Position numbers and translations under genes: made by a program. A DNA stretch of 13,514 bases from Atopobiaceae bacterium. GTDB taxonomy: Bacteria; Actinomycetota; Coriobacteriia; Coriobacteriales; Atopobiaceae. The notes below the pieces were generated by a model. The model did not search any database, was not told the DNA's origin, and was given only the letters and a program-made list of their open reading frames with translations. The stretch covers positions 1 through 13,514 of the forward strand of contig JAFWLX010000039.1 in assembly GCA_017510875.1 (NCBI GenBank), written 5' to 3'. Below are positions 5,597-13,514 of this stretch, in pieces (the first letter of the stretch is position 1; each line of letters starts with the position of its first letter).

Positions 5597-7525
5597 ATGC
5601 CGACTCTTGATTGGATGGGTAAGGATAAGGTCATCACCCATCATCGTGACGTGCCGTTTCGCGTTCTTGAGCGCGTGCCCGACAAAGGCGTGCTGGACTC
5701 ACGCGGAAGCGACTGCGGGAACATGATTATCCATGGCGACAACCTTGCCGCCTTGAAAGCGCTCCTACCCGAGTACGAGGGCCGAGTCTCTTGTGCATAC
5801 CTAGACCCCCCATACAACACGGGTGAAGAGAAGTGGGTGTACAACGACAATGTCAACGATCCCCGCATCCTCAAGTGGTTGGGGCAGGTCGTTGGCAAAG
5901 AAGGCGAGGACTTCACGCGCCACGACAAATGGCTCTGCATGATGTATCCAAGGTTGCAACTGCTCAAGAGGTTGCTTAGCCGTGACGGTGCTGTCTTCAT
6001 CAGTATCGATGACAACGAGTGTTCGTCCCTCAAGTTTATCTGCGACGAGATCTTTGGAAGCTCGTGTTTTCAAGGCGACATATCATGGCAACGAAGCTAC
6101 TCTCCGAGAAACGATAAACATGGCATTCCCGCAGAAGTGGAGCATATGCTTGTATACAGCGCACTACCCAACTGGATTCCACGACGATTAGTCCGAACTC
6201 AAGCGATGAACTCCAAGTACAAGAATCCTGATGGGGATGTCGCATTATGGCGCAGCGACAATCCATATGCACCAGGTGCTGCGACGCATCAAGGAATGGT
6301 CTATGGAATCCAGCATCCCTTTACAGGAGAACTGCTATACCCGTCAAATGGACGTTGCTGGACCTTTGGCCAAGACGATATGCTTAGGCATATGAACGGC
6401 TGGTGTCCATATGAGCTTCGTGACATGCATGACGAGCGGAAGCGAGCCGAAGTATGTGGAGTATCTTCCAATGATGTCAGGCAAGGAGTCAAGTCCATCG
6501 TACTTGTCAAATCCTTAGAAGAATCTCGCGAATTGGCCAGCACTGTACTGAATCAAGGACCATGGCCACGATTCTTCTTTTCTAGAGGCGGAAAAGGCGG
6601 CATAGCCCGCAAGACATATCTTCATTCTGTGGAAGGTAAACTCTCTACGAACCTGTGGATGCATTGTGATGCAGGTCACACCGACGAGGCATCCAAAGAA
6701 CTCAAGGCCCTCTTTGACGGAAGGGCGGTCTTCCAAAACCCCAAGCCTACACGCCTGATTCGACGCGTGCTTGAAATTGCTTGTCCTCCCGACGGGATTG
6801 TTCTCGATGCCTTTGCTGGATCGGGCACTACAGGTCAGGCGGTGCTGATGGAGAACCAAACGAAAGGCGCTCGCCGCCGCTTTATTCTTGTTGAGATGGG
6901 CGACTACGCAGATACCATAACCGCACAAAGAATCAGGACTGCCATAAGTGGCTATCGAACTACCAAAGTACACAGGGATAGACTCTACTCAAAGAAGCTG
7001 ACGGCGTCGAACTTAAAGAAATGTGCAACCTTCTACGAGGAGGCAGCTAAGGTTAAGGAAGATGCTTCCGATGGCGCCTATGATAAGGTCGAGGGTCCAA
7101 AGATGGACGGAGCCTCCATTGTCGTTGACGGCGTCACGAACAAGGGCCATGACGTGCCGGGCATCGACTCGGGCTTCTCGTACTACGAACTCGGGCCTGC
7201 GCTCTTTGACAAGGATGGCATGCTCAACCCTGCCGTAAGCATCGAGGACGTGAGACGCTACGTGTGGCACACGGAGACCAAAGCGCCTTATCGCGACTGC
7301 ACATCCGAACACCCCTATCTGTTGGGAGAGGTTGATGATACCGTCTACTACTTCGCCTACGAGCCAAGTGGCGAGACCGTGCTCGCGCCTGAACTTCTTC
7401 GTAGCCTTCCCATCAAACGCACGACCAATGTTGTATTTGCCGACCGTTGCCTCCTCACGGACGAAGCCTTGGAACGGCTTGGTATACGCTATCGCCAGAT
7501 TCCCAGACAGATTGCCAGGATGTGA
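5597..7525 (+). CDS. mod: Type III restriction-modification DNA methyltransferase (Mod), N6-adenine
   Basis: Mod recognises a short asymmetric site and methylates one adenine with S-adenosylmethionine; it also guides the Res subunit. The ATG at 5597 is chosen (GAGG at 5584-5587) because Mod proteins begin LDWMGKDKV; a TTG at 5588 would add only three residues. The order is that of the beta class: DPPYNTG (residues 70-76), VFISIDDNE, a long variable target recognition region about 140-370, then LDAFAGSGTTGQAV (SAM motif, from about residue 403). A conserved C-terminal part follows (about 520-642). The length of 642 aa is normal. The middle part (about 6060-6720) is visibly more AT-rich and has different codon choices from the ends, as expected if recognition domains are swapped by recombination. 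Six bases separate it from res. Confidence 0.95.
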   Translation: MPTLDWMGKDKVITHHRDVPFRVLERVPDKGVLDSRGSDCGNMIIHGDNLAALKALLPEYEGRVSCAYLDPPYNTGEEKWVYNDNVNDPRILKWLGQVVGKEGEDFTRHDKWLCMMYPRLQLLKRLLSRDGAVFISIDDNECSSLKFICDEIFGSSCFQGDISWQRSYSPRNDKHGIPAEVEHMLVYSALPNWIPRRLVRTQAMNSKYKNPDGDVALWRSDNPYAPGAATHQGMVYGIQHPFTGELLYPSNGRCWTFGQDDMLRHMNGWCPYELRDMHDERKRAEVCGVSSNDVRQGVKSIVLVKSLEESRELASTVLNQGPWPRFFFSRGGKGGIARKTYLHSVEGKLSTNLWMHCDAGHTDEASKELKALFDGRAVFQNPKPTRLIRRVLEIACPPDGIVLDAFAGSGTTGQAVLMENQTKGARRRFILVEMGDYADTITAQRIRTAISGYRTTKVHRDRLYSKKLTASNLKKCATFYEEAAKVKEDASDGAYDKVEGPKMDGASIVVDGVTNKGHDVPGIDSGFSYYELGPALFDKDGMLNPAVSIEDVRRYVWHTETKAPYRDCTSEHPYLLGEVDDTVYYFAYEPSGETVLAPELLRSLPIKRTTNVVFADRCLLTDEALERLGIRYRQIPRQIARM

Positions 7526-7531
7526 TGCACC

Positions 7532-10183
7532 ATGGAGCTAAAGAACTATCAGCAGCGGGTGCTCAAGAACTTGAGGAGCTTTGTTATGAGGTACGCCGCG
7601 TGTGGTGACGCGCGCCAGGCATACCACGAATACCTCATGGCGGATGGTATTTCTGACACGGGCGGCAACCGCATGTACCATGACGTTCTCGGTGTGAACG
7701 GAGACGGCAAAGTAGTGCCGAAGGTCTGCATCAAAGTCCCTACGGGTGGTGGCAAGACTTTTATCGCAACTAACGCCGTGTCCGTAATCATGGATGAACT
7801 GCCCGATTCGCTGAATGACGTCGTGGTCTGGCTCGTTCCCCGCATGGAGATTCTGCGCCAGACGCTCAACAAGCTCCGCAATCCGGATGACCCGCTAAGA
7901 ATCGTGCTTGACCGAGACTTTGGGCATCGCGTTGAGGTTCTGGAAAAGGAGAGCGGTTTAAGGGGTGTCAGCTTCAACAGCACGACGATCGACGACCAGC
8001 TGACGGTGTTCGTGCTCTCTTACGACTCCTTCAAGAAGAACAAGGACGGCAGAAGGGCCTATCAGGAGAATTCAGCCCTCATGCAGTTGACATCATATCA
8101 GCGTGCGGCTGGCACTGCTGTCAGCGTCGAAGGAGCCGATGACACCGCCCTCATCACTGCTCTTGCCAGCACAAACCCCATCATTATCGTAGACGAGTCG
8201 CACCATGCTCGGAGCGACCTTTCCGTGCAGATGCTGAAGAACCTCAATCCGCGCTTTGTGCTGGAGCTGACCGCGACACCGGATGACTCCGCAAACATCA
8301 TCTCCCGCGTGACTGCGCGCGAGCTTAAGGACGAGCAGATGGTCAAGTTGCCCGTTATCGTGTATCGCCGCAGCAACAAGGTAGATGTAATCCAAGATGC
8401 CGTGATGCTGCAAAGGCGCCTCGAGCAAGTGGCTCAAGATGCCGAGGCAAATGATGGCCGATACATACGTCCCATTGTTCTATTCCAAGCTGAACCGCGT
8501 GGAAACGAAGGTTCGGAGACATATCAAAGACTGCGAGACAAACTCGTTGGGGCAGGAATTCCCGAGGAGCAAGTGGCAATTCGCACGGGCGACGTTGACG
8601 AGCTCGGAAGCACGGACCTGCTTAGTAGGTCATGCCCGATTCGTTACATCATAACCGTGGAGGCCTTGTCCGAAGGCTGGGATTGTCCGTTCGCCTACGT
8701 GCTTGCGACAGTAGCCAACAAGAGTTCGAAGATGAGCGTCGAGCAGATAGTCGGCCGTATCCTACGACAGCCCTACGCGAACAGAAGCGAGGTTCGCTGT
8801 CTCAACATATCCTACGTGCTCACCTCCGCGCCAGACCTCAACACAACGATTGAACAAGTGATTGCCGGTCTTAACGGCTCTGGCTACTCGAAGGCGGACG
8901 TGAGGGCGGCGAAGCAGTACGATCGTCTAGAGCACATGGAACAGCAGACCTTGTTCCAGGGCAGCGACAGCGATGAGGGCATCGATGATGACTTCGAGCT
9001 CTTGTTCCCTGATGTTGAGAGTGGAACCCATCAGGATGAGCGTCCGGAATGCGAGGATAATCGCATAGAGGACATCATCGATGAGGCGGAAGCAGCTGAG
9101 CGGGACTATACCTCGAATGACGAAGGCGAAGAGGATAAGAGCGGCAACGACACGGGGCTCGGTGATGACATGGACGGATATCGCATTCGTGAGAGCGTTG
9201 CAAGTACCGTCGAAGAACTTGTGCTCCCACGTTTCGTCACGCGCGAAGATGCGGGCCTCTTTTCGCTGATAGAATACGAGGGTGGATACTCGACATTTGA
9301 CTGGCACTTGCTGCTTGAGGACTTCGATTTGTCCGCTTGCGGAACAGATGGCATCGCCTTTGACTACACAGGCTATGACCGTGCAAGGCTAGTGGACTTA
9401 GACGATGAGTCTGACGACCTCAAGGTAAGAGGTCTCAACAATGACTTAACCGCTTATATGCGCGACGTTTTTGCGAGGCACTCACCCGAAAGGAAACGCA
9501 AAGATGTCGTTGAGGGCATTTACGGACGTCTTCCATCTAAGTTCACGCACACGTATGGCTCGATGAAACTGTACGAGTATATTGCGAGGGTCGTGGGCCA
9601 GATGAGTAGCGAACAGGTGGACGCTTACATAGACAACGCGGGCAGTTACACGCAAATTGTTATGAGCGCTGTACGACGTAAGTCGCGTGAGCATTGTCGC
9701 GCGCGTTTCGCGGAGAAGCTTGACAGCGAAAGGATTCGTCTCTGCGACACATATCGCTTCCCCATTAGGTTCCACACCGGCAGGCCACTGCGCATGTACG
9801 ATCGCACGCTTTACGAGGCGGAGGATGCGAACATGAACGGCCTTGAGCGCAGAATGGCTGAGACTCTTGCCAATTGTGCGGGCATTCGTTGGTGGCACAG
9901 GATTGTGGAGCGTCGTGATGGGGAGTTCTGCATTAACGGATTCATTAACCACTATCCGGACTTTGTCGCCATGACGAATGGCGGACGAATCTACGTGGTC
10001 GAGACCAAAGGGGACGACAAGCACAACCCCGACAGCATCCAAAAGCTGGAGCTCGGGCGGAAATGGGCGGGTCTCGCAGGACAGAAGTACCATTACTTTA
10101 TGGTATTTGAGAACAATCCGCTAGACATGGAAGGCGCTTACTCGTTTGCCGGCTTCAAGGCAAAAATCCTCAATCAGCTGTAG
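7532..10183 (+). CDS. res: Type III restriction enzyme Res subunit (SF2 ATPase plus nuclease)
   Basis: Res combines with Mod, uses ATP to communicate along DNA and cuts when two unmodified sites are engaged. The 883-aa protein has Walker A PTGGGKT (about residues 70-76), VDESHH (220-225, a DEAD/H box variant), ELTATPDD (about 245-252), EALSEGWDC (about 377-385) and motif VI QIVGRILRQPYA (about 404-415). A C-terminal PD-(D/E)xK site is intact: PD at 809-810 and ETK at 824-826 (YVVETKGDD). Between motor and C-terminal part lies a strikingly acidic segment (about residues 475-555) rich in D and E. All key residues are present, so it should be active. It shares an operon with mod, starting six bases after the mod stop. 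Confidence 0.95.
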   Translation: MELKNYQQRVLKNLRSFVMRYAACGDARQAYHEYLMADGISDTGGNRMYHDVLGVNGDGKVVPKVCIKVPTGGGKTFIATNAVSVIMDELPDSLNDVVVWLVPRMEILRQTLNKLRNPDDPLRIVLDRDFGHRVEVLEKESGLRGVSFNSTTIDDQLTVFVLSYDSFKKNKDGRRAYQENSALMQLTSYQRAAGTAVSVEGADDTALITALASTNPIIIVDESHHARSDLSVQMLKNLNPRFVLELTATPDDSANIISRVTARELKDEQMVKLPVIVYRRSNKVDVIQDAVMLQRRLEQVAQDAEANDGRYIRPIVLFQAEPRGNEGSETYQRLRDKLVGAGIPEEQVAIRTGDVDELGSTDLLSRSCPIRYIITVEALSEGWDCPFAYVLATVANKSSKMSVEQIVGRILRQPYANRSEVRCLNISYVLTSAPDLNTTIEQVIAGLNGSGYSKADVRAAKQYDRLEHMEQQTLFQGSDSDEGIDDDFELLFPDVESGTHQDERPECEDNRIEDIIDEAEAAERDYTSNDEGEEDKSGNDTGLGDDMDGYRIRESVASTVEELVLPRFVTREDAGLFSLIEYEGGYSTFDWHLLLEDFDLSACGTDGIAFDYTGYDRARLVDLDDESDDLKVRGLNNDLTAYMRDVFARHSPERKRKDVVEGIYGRLPSKFTHTYGSMKLYEYIARVVGQMSSEQVDAYIDNAGSYTQIVMSAVRRKSREHCRARFAEKLDSERIRLCDTYRFPIRFHTGRPLRMYDRTLYEAEDANMNGLERRMAETLANCAGIRWWHRIVERRDGEFCINGFINHYPDFVAMTNGGRIYVVETKGDDKHNPDSIQKLELGRKWAGLAGQKYHYFMVFENNPLDMEGAYSFAGFKAKILNQL

Positions 10184-10210
10184 CAAGGTTTCGTTAGGAG
10201 GAGACCCTAC

Positions 10211-12733
10211 GTGGATGCAGGACCAATACGCATAGTGGAACTCATGACTGGCGCTGGCACACGCTTCGTGGTGCCCGTCTTCCAGCGTCCCTACTCTTGG
10301 GACGAGGAGAACTGCACCCAGCTTTGGGATGACATCCTCTCGACTGGTCGCAACGAGCAGCAGTCGCACTTCACCGGCTCGGTTGTATGGATTCAGGACG
10401 GGACAATGTCTGCCGCAGGTATAACCAGGCGCATGCTCATTGACGGGCAGCAACGGATAACCACCATAACGCTGCTGCTCATTGCCTTGGCACACCTCGC
10501 CAAGGCGAATCCCACCAAGCAGTATGCCTTCTCCTACGAGGAGATCATGGATCTGGGATACTTGGTCAACAAATACAAGAAAGGTGCTGACCACTACAAG
10601 CTGATGCTCTCGCAGGGCGACCGCGACACTCTATGCTCGCTTGTCGACAACCTCGAGAACAATGACGTCGCAATCATCGATGACTCGCAGAGGCTTTTGG
10701 ACAACTTAGCGTTCTTTGAGTCTCGCGTCGGGGCAATTGAGGACCCCAACGTAGTCTGGGCTGGCTTGCAGCGCCTTGAGGTCGTCTCCATTTCCCTCAC
10801 CCAGGGGCAGGACAACCCACAACTCATCTTTGAGTCCATGAACTCGACGGGCAAGGACCTCTCCTCTGCCGATCTTATACGCAACTATGTGCTTATGGGA
10901 CAGCCTGACCAGGACGGTCTATACCTCACCTATTGGAGGCCCATCGAAGTCGCACTCGGTACCAGTAGCTACGACAAAGTGTTCGACAGCTTCGTGCGCG
11001 CATGGCTGACCGTGTGCACGGCACCCGAGCTTCCATCCAAACGAGACGTATACCAGGCCTTCAAGAACCAGTTGCGTGACGAGGGCTATGGTAGGAGAAA
11101 GCCTATGACGGCACTCCTTAAGGAACTGCAGCGCTTCGCTCGCTACTATGCAGCCATCACCTCTGGCGACGAGGATGATAAGGGCCTACGCAGGCGCTTC
11201 GACCGCATTAGGAAACTCGATGCGACGGTCGTCAACCCACTCCTGCTCTCGCTCTACGATGACTACGAGCACAACGCCTTCTCGTACGACGACTTCCTTG
11301 GCATGCTCGACACGATTGAGAGCTTCCTGTTCCGACGAGCTGCATGTGACGTACCGACTCATGGCTTGAACCGGTGGTTCCCTTCGCTTATCGCGCGCCT
11401 CAACAAGGTGCAGGATGATGGCGGGAACTATGCTGAGGCGCTCACCGCCTTCCTGCTGAATGAGGCCGGCACGCCGAGGCGCTTTCCCACGGACGCCGAG
11501 TTCAAGAACGCACTCAAGACGCGCGATGCCTATGGCTTCCGCCGTTGCTTCTATATGCTCACGCGAATCGAGAACAGCCGCCACCCGAAGAACGAAATCG
11601 ACTTCGCTAACGGCACCTATACCATTGAGCACATCATGCCTCAGAATGCGCTCGCACACGACGAGTGGAGACAGATGCTGGGCGACGTAAGCGAGGAGGA
11701 GTTCGATGGGCTGGTGCATAACATCGGCAACCTCACTCTCACTGCGTACAATTCCGAGCTCTCCGATGGGACCTTCGAGGAGAAGAAGGCTCGTGCGAAG
11801 AGTGGCTACGATGATGACTACCTTGCGATTTCGCACGTGTTGAAGGGACTCAGCTCATGGAACGCAGCCACCATCTCCGGCCGTGCGAGCGATCTGGTCG
11901 ATCAGGCGGTTGACATCTGGCCCCTGCCGACGATTGACGATGCGGTGCGAAAGTCATACCTCCCCGAGAAGAAGTCAGCTGGAACCAAGCGCGTGGTCAC
12001 CTTCCGCGACGTCTTCAACGCCGGCCTCCTCAAGGAGGGCGACCTGCTCGTGAGCAGCAGCCCGACCTTCCGCGGAACCGCGACCGTGACTGCGGAGGGT
12101 GCCATCAGGCTCGAGAACGGTGACAAGTTCACCAGCCCCTCTCTATCGTTCATCAACCTCGTCAAGCGACAAGGTGGTTCAGGCTCGCGGAACGGATGGC
12201 ACTGTTGGCGTGTTGGCAGTGAGGATGGGCCCCTGATTGACGAGCTACGTAGCAAGCTCCTCGATGGGAAGAAGGACGACGCGGAGGCCGAGCGCGTCAA
12301 GTTCCGTGTCGCCTACTGGGATGGGCTCTACGAGAGGTGTAGTGAGGACCAAGCCTTTGTCGATGCGTTCGGCGACCAGACAGGGCGCGCCGAGAACCGC
12401 GACTGGTGGGCGTCCTTCGGCATTGGCCTTGGTAACTGCCATGTGGAGGCGCGCGCCGGAAAGCGTGACAGGTACGCGGACGTGGGAATCTACTACCCTC
12501 AGGGAAAAGGTTACGAGAAGCTCTTCGAGCAGCGTGCCGAGATTGAGAGTGCCTACGCTGACGCTGGAGCAGTATTCATGTGGTCGGAACTGTACTCGAG
12601 CCTTAAGTACCGCGCGCTTTGGCTGCGGAGGACGTTCGACTATGACATGCAGGAATGGGCTGAGGCACAGGACTGGATGAAGGGATTGTTGCTTCGCATG
12701 CGAGCAACGGCATTGGCGATACACGCTCGATGA
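10211..12733 (+). CDS. GmrSD-like DUF262/DUF1524 nuclease with RAMA-like and DUF4268-like C-terminal domains
   Basis: An 840-aa protein starting at GTG 10211, eight bases after AGGAGG; the N-terminus IRIVELMTGAGTRFVVPVFQ is what the family needs. Domains: DUF262 (ParB/Srx-like nucleotidase) with QRPYSW (25-30) and DGQQRITT (78-85), helical middle, DUF1524 HNH-type nuclease with IEHIMPQ (472-478) and NLTLTAYNSELSD (about 507-519), then a RAMA-like domain (about 604-675; TSPSLSFINLVK, NGWHCW) and a DUF4268-like end (about 696-835; FGIGLGNCHVEARAG, MWSELYSSLKYRALWLRR). GmrSD enzymes cut modified phage DNA; RAMA domains occur in proteins dealing with methylated adenine. It lies 27 nt after res, so it is likely part of the operon. 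The exact target is unknown. Domain names for the C-terminal half rest on remembered signatures. Confidence 0.8.
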   Translation: MDAGPIRIVELMTGAGTRFVVPVFQRPYSWDEENCTQLWDDILSTGRNEQQSHFTGSVVWIQDGTMSAAGITRRMLIDGQQRITTITLLLIALAHLAKANPTKQYAFSYEEIMDLGYLVNKYKKGADHYKLMLSQGDRDTLCSLVDNLENNDVAIIDDSQRLLDNLAFFESRVGAIEDPNVVWAGLQRLEVVSISLTQGQDNPQLIFESMNSTGKDLSSADLIRNYVLMGQPDQDGLYLTYWRPIEVALGTSSYDKVFDSFVRAWLTVCTAPELPSKRDVYQAFKNQLRDEGYGRRKPMTALLKELQRFARYYAAITSGDEDDKGLRRRFDRIRKLDATVVNPLLLSLYDDYEHNAFSYDDFLGMLDTIESFLFRRAACDVPTHGLNRWFPSLIARLNKVQDDGGNYAEALTAFLLNEAGTPRRFPTDAEFKNALKTRDAYGFRRCFYMLTRIENSRHPKNEIDFANGTYTIEHIMPQNALAHDEWRQMLGDVSEEEFDGLVHNIGNLTLTAYNSELSDGTFEEKKARAKSGYDDDYLAISHVLKGLSSWNAATISGRASDLVDQAVDIWPLPTIDDAVRKSYLPEKKSAGTKRVVTFRDVFNAGLLKEGDLLVSSSPTFRGTATVTAEGAIRLENGDKFTSPSLSFINLVKRQGGSGSRNGWHCWRVGSEDGPLIDELRSKLLDGKKDDAEAERVKFRVAYWDGLYERCSEDQAFVDAFGDQTGRAENRDWWASFGIGLGNCHVEARAGKRDRYADVGIYYPQGKGYEKLFEQRAEIESAYADAGAVFMWSELYSSLKYRALWLRRTFDYDMQEWAEAQDWMKGLLLRMRATALAIHAR

Positions 12734-12983
12734 GGTCGATGCGCGAAACGCCGTAGGCGATTCGCATGGGGCACTCCCCTGTCGGCTGCCATCATCGGAG
12801 ATGGGTGTCCGTGCTTCAACGCACGTCTTGTCGTATCAGCACGCATTGCGGCCTCCGTCTTTGCATGGATTGCAAAGACGGAGGCTTTGCGGCACCATCC
12901 AACCGAATGGTATATGCAGCCTTCAAGGCGTCGCATTCGTTGGTCGTCGCCGCGCCGTGGGTTGAAGCTTTTGCTTCAGAGCA
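12734..12983. other. Gene-free gap between the restriction operon and CRISPR array 2
   Basis: It holds a strong hairpin (listed separately) and a small one, TGAAGC-TTTT-GCTTCA at 12963-12978, just left of the array. No gene is supported; the open frame crossing it runs through both hairpins into the CRISPR repeat. Confidence 0.5.
12851..12885. terminator. Hairpin terminator between the operon and array 2
   Basis: GCCTCCGTCTTTGCA and TGCAAAGACGGAGGC form a perfect 15-bp stem with the loop TGGAT. It lies 118 bases after the last restriction-operon gene and 98 bases before array 2, and may stop transcription from both sides. U-runs are weak on either strand. Confidence 0.6.
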
Positions 12984-13514
12984 TTTCACATTCCCCAAGG
13001 GGTAAGGTCTGGCGGGTGGTTGTGAACACCACGCCCCACCCCCTGACCTAGTTTCAATTCCCCAAGGGGTAAGGTCTGGCCACATGTGCGAGTTCGCACA
13101 GCAGATGGGGTCCCCGTTTCAATTCCCCAAGGGGTAAGGTCTGGCAGAGTTGGACACCCACCCCGTCACCCTGGAGCACATGTTTCAATTCCCCAAAGGG
13201 TAAGGTCTGGCCGTTATGCAATCAAACTGGTCGTATTGACTTGGATAACTTTGTTTCAATTCCCCAAGGGGTAAGGTCTGGCTGTTTGTTCTGATTTGCA
13301 ACGGCGGGGACGGCAATGTTTCAATTCCCCAAGGGGTAAGGTCTGGCCTTCTTGATGAGAAGAGCGTTGAATATGACACCTCCGAGCTGTTTCAATTCCC
13401 CAAGGGGTAAGGTCTGGCCAGTTACTGCTGCCACGATCAATAAGGCGGCGAAAAAGGTTTCAATTCCCCAAGGGGTAAGGTCTGGCAGGGCAAGCAGGTT
13501 CAGCAGATTACTGC
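12984..13514 (-). CRISPR. CRISPR array 2, same repeat as array 1, continuing past the window
   Basis: Repeats start at 12984 (altered 5' part, TTTCACATTCC), 13051, 13116, 13182 (one change, CCAAAGGG), 13253, 13318, 13389 and 13457. Spacers are 35-41 nt and the last is cut by the window end. The decayed repeat is at the left, so the leader should lie to the right outside the window, and transcription should run leftwards as in array 1. Identical repeats mean both arrays serve the same Cas machinery. Confidence 0.97.

Noticed and set aside
12766..13005. 79-aa plus-strand open frame after the DUF262 gene
   Set aside because: It runs through two hairpins and ends in the CRISPR repeat (FTFPKG), with no ribosome binding site or recognisable family.

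Overview
The window looks like an accessory (defence-rich) chromosomal segment of a moderately GC-rich bacterium. The GC content, the type III restriction proteins and the IS1595-like transposase suggest a Coriobacteriia-type Actinomycetota (Olsenella/Collinsella-like). That placement is inference only; no rRNA or marker gene is present.

Layout, left to right: (1) a dead IS1595-family insertion sequence on the minus strand (about 60-1060), with its transposase broken by a TGA codon and a one-base deletion. (2) A CRISPR array (1251-2699) of 21 good 30-nt repeats plus one decayed repeat at its left end. The repeat orientation (ATTGAAAC end), the decayed left repeat and a TATAAT box at the right edge all say it is transcribed leftwards from a leader at about 2700-3000. 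(3) A small plus-strand module: orphan cas2 (3121-3381), a stand-alone CARF-like protein of the TM1812/Csx type (3508-4143), overlapped by 8 nt by a 311-aa protein resembling a divergent sigma-70 factor (4136-5071), then a 69-aa single-pass membrane peptide (5157-5366) and a strong hairpin. (4) A three-gene plus-strand operon: type III DNA methyltransferase Mod (5597-7525), restriction helicase-nuclease Res (7532-10183) and a GmrSD-like DUF262/DUF1524 protein with a RAMA-like domain and a DUF4268-like C-terminus (10211-12733). (5) A hairpin, then a second CRISPR array with the same repeat and orientation (12984 to the window end), whose leader lies beyond the window.

How it may work together: no cas1, cas10, cas6 or interference genes lie in the window, so the arrays must use effectors encoded elsewhere. 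All 29 visible spacers (28 complete, one cut) read on the plus strand as protein-coding sense sequence, two with a Shine-Dalgarno plus ATG and two with an apparent stop codon. Their crRNAs, made from the minus strand, would be antisense to mRNA, as an RNA-targeting type III system needs. Type III effectors make cyclic oligoadenylate, which CARF proteins bind. The CARF-like/sigma-like overlapping pair followed by a small membrane peptide therefore suggests an undescribed signal-to-transcription-to-membrane-effector defence module. The nearest described relative in concept is the CalpL-CalpT-CalpS sigma-release pathway. This link is a hypothesis.
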